Assembly (NCBI GenBank): GCA_025526935.1
Contig: JAHLKD010000040.1
Coordinates: 1-64,000 of the forward strand
Origin: Cladochytrium replicatum
Lineage: Eukaryota > Chytridiomycota > Chytridiomycetes > Cladochytriales > Cladochytriaceae
Length of the DNA: 64,000 nt
Direction of reading: 5' to 3'
Positions within the stretch are counted from its first letter, which is position 1. Every line of letters begins with the position of its first letter. This document shows, in pieces, positions 23,672 to 32,919 of the stretch. The position numbers and the translations under genes are program-made. The notes under the pieces were generated by a model. The model worked only from the letters and a program-made list of their open reading frames with translations, was not told the DNA's origin and did no database searches.

Positions 23672-23852
23672 TCTATCACATCGGGTTTTACTCGGGTCTG
23701 CTTTTGACCTGAGAAGGGTTTTCCTACTGGACCCGATACCCGACCCGGATCCGACCCAAAAATTTTCCATGAAAACCCGGCACTCGGGTCGGGTACATTT
23801 AGTCAATGGACCCGGACCCGACCCGAAAGACCCTAAAACCCGCCGATCCTTA
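23672..23852. repeat. hAT-1 right terminal zone, GGGTC-rich
   Basis: About 180 bp dense in GGGTC/GACCC ending in the inverted terminus CCCGCCGATCCTTA. It mirrors the left zone in composition, with the exact inverted match limited to the outermost ~15 bp. Confidence 0.82.
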
Positions 23853-26800
23853 CTGGTTAGTCTCTGGATCTCTCCAGAACAAAGGTCTAGTCGCAAAGTA
23901 TCAGAGAAGTCAGAGCTAGGACTATTTCTGGGTTATAAGGGTGAAGATATGAAAATCATTCATGCTTTGAATCTTAATACCAAACGCATAAGCGAATATT
24001 TTCATTTTACTTTTCATGAGGGAGTATTTGTTGGCTTAAACCCAACATCACAAACTTTAAATGACCTCACCAAACACTATCCTATTCCTCAGGGTCAACA
24101 TTTTGATATTTCAAATTTACCTGATATGAATAGCGATAATGACAATACTACAGACTCAGATTCTGATGATAGCTCTAACACCCCATCTGATGAGGAGTTG
24201 GATCCCAATCAACGATTTTATCATCGAATGGATATCTCACAAATGCGTAATGCGTGTTACTCCTATGTCCCAACATGATTCAAATGTTGATGACGAGCAC
24301 GATACCACCAACGACTATAACCATTCGTTAAACATGAACGATGACACTTATGTACCACTTTCTGTACAACACGTACAAGAACAAAGTGAAGATGATTCCC
24401 AAAGTGATTTGGAAGATTTACAATGGATTGGTGAAGATGATGACAACGATTATGGATTTGTTGCACACAAAGCCAAACGTCGCAAACTTAAAGGCAAACA
24501 ACCTATGGCTACTCCAACAAACAGATTTCATCCCCAGCAAAGACATCCTTTGTTGAGACGTAATATCCCCAATGTCAATGTAAATGAGAAAGCAAAATCG
24601 AGTACACCCGACATTCCTATACCTCAAGGACACTTGAGAAGTATTCCTAAAACAGTCCAGGAAGCTATGTCGCGACCTGATGAATGGCCATACTGGCTTG
24701 CAGCCATGTGTGAAGAAAATCAACAACTTATCAATTTGGGAACATGGAACAAACGCATCTTGCCAAATGGGAACAACCTTCTCACTGGCTTTATTCATAC
24801 AAACTTGATGAAGATGGCAACATCATCCGATTCAAGGCACGATGGGTAGTTAGAGGGTTCTCCCAGATACAAGGAATGGATTTTGACAAAACCTATTCTC
24901 CTGTGGCGAAAACCACTACAATTTGATTACTAGTTGCTCTTGCTGCAATTGTCAAATTACACATTTATCAATTTGACATTACAGGAGCATATCTCAATGC
25001 ATCACTTGAGGAAGATGTTTATGTTGAAATGCCTCATGAATTTACAGAGACTGACGAATCTGGCAATCCATTAGTTTGTAATCTTGTCAAAAGCTTATAT
25101 GGTTTACATCAAGCTGCTAGAGAATGGTACAAATGCCTCTGGGCAAAATATGAAGACATGGGATACATCCGTGATCTTTCAGATGCTTGTCATTTCTGGC
25201 AAATGAAACCATCTACTCACAGTTCCACTGTGAAAATACGTGAACACACTACTGTTCATGTAGATGATATTCTTCATTTCTCTCCAGACCCAAATGGCTA
25301 CCAAGACTTCATGGATGGCTTGAATTCCTCATTCAAGGTCGGAAGTCACTCTACAGCCAAATGGATCCTGAAAATGCAATTGATCAAAACTACTCACGGT
25401 TATTTCATAACCAATGCTCAATATGAAAGGAAATATTGCAGAGATTGAAATTATGGGAATCCAATCTTAAACCAGCCAAAACACCTATTTCTTCTCACTA
25501 CAAACATGAAACAAGCTTGCCTATTTTATCCAAAAATGATGCAACTATTTTTCGCTCGGAACTCATGAAAATCTCGTACCTAGCTACAAAGACCAGACCT
25601 GATTTATCTTATGCTGTCAATGTCTTGGCACAACATCAGGTTGAACCACGAGTTTGCGAACAAAAGGCACTAGCTCGCCTGCATCGTTACTTATTGGGAA
25701 CATGGGACTATGGTTTGCATTACACACGCAACAACATACCCACTCCCAACGTACACTCTGATGGTGTATATGAGTTTGCATCAAATGAACACATCCCTAT
25801 GGGATATGCTGATGCAGACTGGGCAAATGATCCTGCTCGCTATTCCAGGACAGGATATGTTGTAATGTTTGCCAATGCAGCTGTTTGCTGGCAGTCTACA
25901 AAGCAACAGGTTATAACTTGCTCTTCCACTGAAGCAGAGTTATATGCATTGAATGAATCATCACGTGAGATGAAGTGGATGAAAAACGTCATGGCAACCA
26001 TTGGTATTTCATCCAAAAGTAAGCCCATGATCCTCTGGCAAGATAATACCTCTACGCAGTCTATTGCCAATGACCTGCTTAATGATCACAGAACTAAACA
26101 CATGGATGTTCGAGAAAAGTTTGTGAATCTTCAAATTGAGCAGAAGCAGCAGGAACTCAGAGATATTGATACTGAGAACCAAATTGCTGATATTTTCACA
26201 AAACCCTTGACATTCAAATTATTTTCAAAATTCACACGCGCACTTGGTCTTACACGTCAATCTGATTTGACCCTTGTTGACTAATACATACATTACCAAC
26301 AAACAGACGTGCGACTCAATGCTCATACCAATATCCTCATTGTCTACTGCAGCTTTGACTGCGGGGGTGTGTTGATGCATGCACATATATGGAACTAGCT
26401 ACTCCAGTCTTCATCCACTACCGACACTGAGGGGAAATAGCCTTACCGGAGACGTCTGGGACAAGTTCATGCATAATCATACATTACATGAAAGAACTGG
26501 CATTTCTAACTATTGGTCATGAAGACATCCTCCTTTACTCATTGGAATTTAGTAGAGTTCTGCGAGTGATCACGCGTTTGAGAAAGAATGTGATGATAAT
26601 CAGTTTGCTGCTGACAGTTATATCATACTCGAGTACATCTCGTATGATATTAATGCAAGGTACTACATACTTATTTCTCATAGAGAACATGTCATCGTAG
26701 ACAAGATTATCGCTAATCTTCATGTTCTGCTCACAATGGTTATTGTGAACAATCACTGGGATCTATATCTCTCTATTCGAGAGAATAATGTTTATATCAG

Positions 26801-27050
26801 ATATTTCCATATATCTATAGCCACAGGTTAATTATAAAAGCCGAAACGACAGTATATTTGAATTGTTTGCACAATTCAAAGAGCCTGTGGCGATATGAGA
26901 TTTCGGGTGGCTGTGGCGCAAGAGCGTGATTGGAGAAACACGAAACTCTGCACACTCACAGATCAACCTGAGGACTATCTCTAGCGCAAGTCCCAGATCA
27001 GCAGCACTAAAACTGATCAAATCACATCGCCCTCAAAGCAAACTTCGACA
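23853..27050 (+). mobile_element. Ty1/copia element B1 (family B), 3' part, broken
   Basis: Continuation of the family B element after hAT-1: end of integrase, linker, reverse transcriptase (about 24780-25630), RNase H (about 25800-26130), terminal coding sequence to 26284 and the 3' LTR at 26370-27050. It is AT-richer than family A and only moderately similar to it in protein. There are about three or four breaks in the coding part. The LTR is followed by GCTGC and family A integrase sequence, so B1 sits inside P3. Its 5' part lies beyond the left edge, past M2. Confidence 0.9.
26370..27050 (+). repeat. 3' LTR of B1 (family B), 681 bp
   Basis: Begins TGTTGATGCATGCAC after a GCGGGGGTG polypurine tract and ends TTCGACA. 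It shares two short blocks with the family A LTR (AACGACAGTA and GAGCCTGTGGCGATA) although the rest differs. Confidence 0.9.
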
Positions 27051-30000
27051 GCTGCTACAAGCTGGACTACCACGAACACTTCAATTCGTGCAACTCTCCA
27101 TCCTATACGCTGCGGTCGTCAAGAACGCTACTTTCCATTCAGCTGTGAATGCGATTCCGTACTGTGCTTACCTTGACAAGCGGATAGATTTGGCAACTAT
27201 CCACGCCTTTGGAACACTCGTTAGTTTGTGGATCTCACACGAACAAAGGTTGGCGCGCAGAATCCGAGACAAGTCTGAACTAGGTCTGTTTCTCGGATAC
27301 AAGGGTGAAGACCTGAAGATCGTCATAGCACTCAATTTTCGGACAAACACAATAGGCGAATACTTCCATGGGAGTTTTTGTTGGTTATAATCCTACCCGA
27401 CAGTTACTCGATGATCTTACAGTACAATATCCACTGAAGGCCGGGACATATTTCAATGTTGATCAAATACCAACCGGGGATCAGGGGGTGCAAGAGACGA
27501 CTGTTGAGTTTGTCTCAGACAATTTCCCGATTTCTACCGTTGCAGACGAAGAAATCGATGAGGATACGAACGACGACCCCATATATTACCGCTTAGAAGA
27601 AGCCGGTGACATGCATGTTGTTGAACATTTACATGGACTAGACGATGATGACCCAGACGATGCTGATTACGATCCAAATGCTGATTTATCGACTCCACAA
27701 TCCATTACTGAAGAATCTCCGAATTTGTCTTCCGTATCTCCTGTAGAGGAATATGATGCACAACTCGAAAGTGATCTTCAATTCATTGGAGAAGATGTCG
27801 ACGAAGCGTATGCAGCAAGAAAACGAAAACGTCAAGCAAGTGCAAATTTGTCGAACGCCAAAAGGAAACAAAATTCCTTGTTTACCCGATCGGTTCCTAA
27901 TATCGATTGGACCCTGAAGGCCGATTCCTCATATCCAACACAACCAATTGCGAATGGAAATTTACGGACTGCACCAAAGACTCTTCGTGAGGCTTTATCA
28001 CGATCCGATGAGGCTCCATTCTGGTTAGCGGCGATGAAGGAGGAAGTCACACAACTAGTCGGCAACAATACTTGGGCCGAAACGTTTTTACCTGATGGAT
28101 GGAATTTATTATCGGGCAAATGGGTTTTCACATATAAGCTTGACGAACATGGCAATGTTACTCGATTCAAAGCACGTTGGGTCGTACGAGGATTTTCACA
28201 GATTGAAGGATTGGATTTCGATGAAACCTATTCTCCAGTTACAAAAACGTCCACGATCCGTTTTCTGATTACATTAGCAGCATTAGTCGGCATGATAATA
28301 TTCCAGTTTGATATCAAGGGTGCATATCTCAATGCGACACTGGAAGAAGAGAACTACGTCGAACTCCCTCATGGTTTCAGACGAGTAGATTTCCGGAATC
28401 GACCCATCGTCTGCAGACTTATCAAAAGTCTGTACGGTCTACACCAGGCAGCTCGAGAATGGTACAAAACTCTTTGGAAACAATATCTCAGTGTTGGTTT
28501 CGTGAGGAATATTGCAGACATCTGTCATTTCTGGCGATACAATCCAACAAATAATACCCGCGAACACACTACCGTTCATGTCGATGATATACTACATTTT
28601 TCCACAGATCCAAACGCATATCATCGGTTTCAGACCGATTTGGAAACTTCGTTCACAGTAGGCAGTACTTCGAAGGCGAAATGGATTCTGAAAATGGAGT
28701 TATTGCAGACAACGGAAGGATATTTCCTTAGCAATGCATTGTACGTAAAGAAGATTCTCGAAGAAGCGAATTTGTGGGGTACCAACATCAAACCGACCAA
28801 AACACCAATGTCGAAATCATATATCTTTGATGAGACCACACCAACACTGTCCGATGCCGAGGCAACACAATTTCGATCAATGTTAATGAAGATATCGTAC
28901 GTGGCGACTAAGACACGACCGGATATTTCATACGCAGTCAATATTTTGGCACAACATCAGATTGATCCTCGACAGTCAGAATCAAAGGCTCTCTATCGAT
29001 TACAACGATATTTACTCGGTACTTGGGATTACGGTTTACACTATACATGGACTGGTATCACATCTCCGATGCTAAGACCCGACAGTCTCTACATGTTTGA
29101 TTCGGCTAACAACCCACAAGGTTATGCCGATGCAGACTGGGCGGGCGATGCAGATAGATACTCACGAACCAGTTACGTGGTAATGTTCGCTAATGCGGCA
29201 ATCAGTTGGCAATCGATTCGACAACAGACTATTGCAGCCTCGTCGTCGGAAGCCGAACTGTATGCGCTGAACGAACTATCGCGTGAGATGAAGTGGATGA
29301 AAATCTTATGACGGGTATCGGAATTACGTCGTTCAATCCGCTCCGTTTATGGCAAGACAATCAATCCACCGAGTCTATCGCAAACAATCTGTTCAACAAC
29401 AAACGGACTAAACACATGGACGTTCGCGAGAGATTTGTGAATCTCCAAGTTGAACAGAAACATCAGGAGTTACACCATATGGATACTTCTGATATGATCG
29501 CGGACATCTTAACTAAACCTCTTGGAAGTTAATTGTACCTTAAACACAGGGGCTCGTTGGGGCTAGTCAGTCAGTCTTCACTTAATATACTATCTTGAAC
29601 GACCGACTGGCGATGTCCATACAACTCACCTTTATTTCAATGGAATATCAACTTCAGCATTTACAGAAAGATATGATCGGTTGAGTGATACTCTCGGTTG
29701 TACCTATCTAATGACTGAGGGTGTGTGTTAAGTATTTCGATTGATGGACTTGGCCAATCCAGTCATTGATAGTACAAAACACAAACGCCTGATATACAGA
29801 AATGTCACTCTTCACCGAGCAACATTTCTAACTATTGAACTAAAGCATATAGATGATGATCTATTACGAGTTTGGACACCTCCGGTTATTTCTTCATGGG
29901 TTATATTTGTTCCGGCCATAGGTATAGTAAACTGTCATTACTTTTCTATCATCCACTTGTAGAAGTGAAGCCCGGATCAGATCAGAGCAAAGGTTTACAT

Positions 30001-30315
30001 ATGATTAACGCGTTTGTGGGAATCATGTGCGACAACAATCCTGTTGAGGAGAGCTAGATCTCACACACAGCTTAGCATGATTATGCTTCGCTATGCCTGT
30101 GAGAAGAAGAGTCAAACCTTATCGCTGCAATCCATATCTTCCGAAAAGCCAAAACGACAGTACACTTATTTAAGGAGCCTGTGGCAATACACACAAGGAG
30201 CATTCTCTTGCACTAGCACTTGTGACTCGCAATCTTCTTTATTCATCTCTTATTATCATTAACCCTTGAATCGACACACACAAACTGAGGATCCAGACCA
30301 CAGCTTTGTTCAACA
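27051..30315 (+). mobile_element. Ty1/copia element P3 (family A), 3' part, broken
   Basis: Plus-strand family A sequence from the integrase region to the 3' LTR (29726-30315). The coding part is largely open (27368-29311) with about three breaks overall. B1 interrupts it at the left at GCTGC. To the right of its LTR comes GCTCA and an unassigned 137 bp, then family B sequence, so P3 probably sits inside B2 or inside a piece joined to it. Confidence 0.9.
29726..30315 (+). repeat. 3' LTR of P3, 590 bp
   Basis: Family A LTR with several differences from the 599-bp form, including shortened stretches. P3 is therefore older than the copy at 16508-23067. Confidence 0.9.
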
Positions 30316-30452
30316 GCTCATTCCCATTGGATGTGCAGCAGTCCAGCCTTTGCAGCTTTCCTCAAGAGAGAGTGCAACTTGCTAGCAGTACAGATTGGTA
30401 TACTTCCACCACTACATGGCTTCAGAGTCCTGAGGTTTCCTTTGCACAGGCT
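30316..30452. other. Unassigned 137-bp piece between P3 and B2
   Basis: This stretch matches neither the family A nor the family B coding sequence visible in the window, nor the hAT parts. Family B RNase H sequence begins at about 30453. It may be a filler or a host scrap joined to B2 before P3 inserted. Confidence 0.5.
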
Positions 30453-31502
30453 CCTCTACACAGTCTATTGCCAATGACCTGCTTAATGATCACAGAACTA
30501 AACACATGGATGTTCGAGAAAAGTTTGTGAATCTTCAAATTGAGCAGAAGCAGCAGGAACTCAGAGATATTGATACTGAGAACCAAATTGCTGATATTTT
30601 CACAAAACCCTCGACATTCAAATTATTTTCAAAATTCACACGCGCACTTGGTCTTACACGTCAATCTGATTTGACCCTTGTTGACTTATACATACATTAC
30701 CAACAAACAGACGTGCGACTCAACGCTCATACCAATATCCTCATTGTCTACTGCAGCTTTGACTGCGGGGGTGTGTTGATGCATGCACATGTATGGAAGC
30801 TACTCCAGTCTTCATCCATTACCGACACTGAGGGGAAATAGCCTTACCAGAGACGTCTGGGACAAGTTCATGCGTAATCATACATTACATGAAAGAACTG
30901 GCATTTCTAACTATTGGTCATGAAGACATCCTCCTTTACTCATTGGAATCTAGTAGAGTTCAGCGAGTGATCACGCGTTTGAGAAAGAATGTGATGCTAA
31001 TCAGTTTGCTGCTGACAGTTATATCATACGAGATGTACTCGAGTATGATACTAATGCAAGGTACTACATACTTATTTCTCAGAGTACATCTCGTATGATA
31101 TTAATGCAAGGTACTACATATTTATTTCTCATAGAGAACATGTCATTGTAGACAAGATTATAGCTAATCTTCATGTTCTGCCCACAATGGCTATTGTGAA
31201 CGATCACTGGGATCTACATCTCTCTATTCGAGAGAATAATGTTTTTATTAGATATTTCCATATATCTATAGCCACAGGTTAATTATAAAAGCCGAAACGA
31301 CAGTATATTTGAATTGTTTGCACAATTCAAAGAGCCTGTGGCGATATGAGGATTTTGGGTGGCTGTGGCGCAAGAGCGTGATTGGAGAAACACGAAACTC
31401 TGCACATACACAGACCAACCTGAGGACTATCTCTAGCGCAAGTCCCAGATCAGCAGGACTAAAACTGATCAAATCACATCGCCCTCAAACCAAACTTGGA
31501 CA
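30453..31502 (+). mobile_element. Ty1/copia element B2 (family B), 3' end only
   Basis: Starts within RNase H (STQSIANDLL, shared with B1), continues to the end of the coding sequence at about 30685 and then the 3' LTR at 30774-31502. It is close to B1 in sequence. A hAT transposase fragment directly follows the LTR, so B2 seems to have inserted into hAT-2. It is a fossil: most of the element is missing. Confidence 0.85.
30774..31502 (+). repeat. 3' LTR of B2, 729 bp with internal duplication
   Basis: Same family as 26370-27050 but longer, mainly because a segment of about 48 bp (ending AATGCAAGGTACTACATA then TTTATTTCTC) is present twice in tandem near 31025-31130. Confidence 0.85.
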
Positions 31503-32169
31503 GGTCCTACAGAAGATCCAGGTTGGTTTGAGTGTTTTCGAGGTTATATCAAAGGCAATCACGTTACTGACTCTAAGTGTCCAGGTGCACAGAAAGCACA
31601 GCTCTCGAGGTCTGTCGTGGTAGAAATTGTTCGTTACAGAACTTCCGTTGTGACTTCCTGGAAAGTGTCCGGGTGGACAGAATTGTTTTGCTAATAACAT
31701 TGATAGGGAGGTTAGTTGTACTTGATAGAGATCACTGAAGTACCATCAATGAGTTGAGAAAGTGTCCGTGTGGACAGAATCCTATTGCTAGTAACATTGA
31801 TAGAGAGGTTAGCTGTACCTGATAGAGATCCCTGAAGTACCGTCAATGAGTTGAGAAAGTGTCTGGGTGGACAGAAAATACATGCCTTGATGTCGTTGTG
31901 ATGCAAATTGTTTGATACATACAAAACTTATATTGCGTCTCCTTGGAAAGTGTCTGCGTGGACAGAAAGAACAATAGCTTCGTTTTCGCTTCCCTATCAC
32001 ATTGGGTTTTAGTCGGGTATGATTCTTGACCCGAGAAGGGTTTTGCTACTGGACCCGATACCTGACCTGGACCCGAAAATTTTTCATGAAAACCCGGCAA
32101 TCGGGTCGGGTACACTTGGTCAATGGACCCTGACCTGACCCAAAAGACCCTAAAACCCGCCGATCCTTA
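31503..32169. mobile_element. hAT-2, shortened and rearranged hAT copy (right end)
   Basis: 31503-31560 matches hAT-1 transposase coding sequence (near 14715-14775, in opposite orientation). From about 31561 the sequence matches the right side of hAT-1 from 16291 onwards: the non-coding leader, a shorter motif array (motifs at 31666, 31763, 31860, 31951, three of them variant), the GGGTC zone and the terminus ending CCGATCCTTA at 32169. The transposase scrap is inverted relative to the terminal half, and most of the gene is absent, so it is non-autonomous. The left end is not in the window. GCGAACAT (32170-32177) is the expected 8-bp flank. Confidence 0.85.
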
Positions 32170-32720
32170 GCGAACATCAACAGGCGGCCCAAGAAGCATC
32201 TCGTCGGCTATCAAGGTGATTGGTAGAATTCCCATGGCCCATCTAACCGGTTCTCTAGCGTTGGTTAGCCTAGCACCAACGTACGGCTATCCTTTTGGTG
32301 ACAGAGGTTGTCCAGGGAATCTGCTTCCGGATGCACAAGAGCAATGAAGTAAAACATGTCCTCAAAATTGCCATCTTTACCAACATCGATCAATTTGTCA
32401 ATGTCGACTACTAAACACTCTTCAAAAATGAGTTCTTACGGCCGATCTTTATTGAATCTGCTGAACGCTCAAGCCGACCATCAAGTAGTAGTACTTGGAG
32501 CGATATCACCCTTCTTCGTGTCGACATTTTGTTTGGGAACTGAATTCGGCACAACAACTCACTCAGTAGCTCTGCCACAATATATTGTATGTTCAGTGGG
32601 TGAGTGGGGAACCATTCACCTGCCACTTAACACATTTGACAACAAAGCGTCGGTTACCAAATCGGGGTTATTGTTAAAAAAGGGTATATTGCAAGCCTCA
32701 AATGACATCAAAACAGTTTA
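32170..32720 (+). pseudogene. Second copy of the hAT-1 cargo coiled-coil gene, fragment
   Basis: Sequence from TCAACAGGCGGCC onward matches, on the opposite strand, the part of the cargo gene after the coiled coil (about 12430-12860 of hAT-1). Examples are ATCTCGTCGGCTATCAAGG, GTACGGCTATCCTTTTGGTG and the TTACGGCC...TTTGTTGAATC region. It is diverged and not open as a whole. hAT-2 ends exactly at its left border, so hAT-2 inserted into this gene copy. Similarity fades after about 32600. Confidence 0.7.
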
Positions 32721-32919
32721 GTGAGGATGTAATATTCGCAAATTATTCCGTGACTTTATGGACTTAATACGAATGATATAAAATTCGCTTCTCCTTATCT
32801 CCACTATTCGAACATATTCCATAAATAAAGAAAAAGGTACAACATAATATTAAGAAGTAGCTCCCAAAAAAAAGAAATCAGAAATAACAGGAATGTAAAA
32901 CCGAAAAAATAAACAATCA

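Larger units (their letters stand above)
11827..23852 (-). mobile_element. hAT-family DNA transposon hAT-1 (12,026 bp with nested copia)
   Basis: Ends are terminal inverted repeats TAAGGTTCGGCGGG (11827) and CCCGCCGATCCTTA (to 23852), which match as an inverted pair with one mismatch. Both are flanked by the 8-bp direct repeat CTGGTTAG (11819-11826 and 23853-23860), the duplication length typical of hAT. Inside, from left, are a GC-rich terminal zone, a coiled-coil gene (-), an intact-looking hAT transposase (-), a tandem palindrome array interrupted by a copia element, and a second GC-rich terminal zone. Without the copia insertion it would be about 5.46 kb. It sits in the integrase region of copia B1. 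With an open transposase, both termini and a clean duplication, it looks recently active. The strand given is that of the transposase. Confidence 0.93.
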
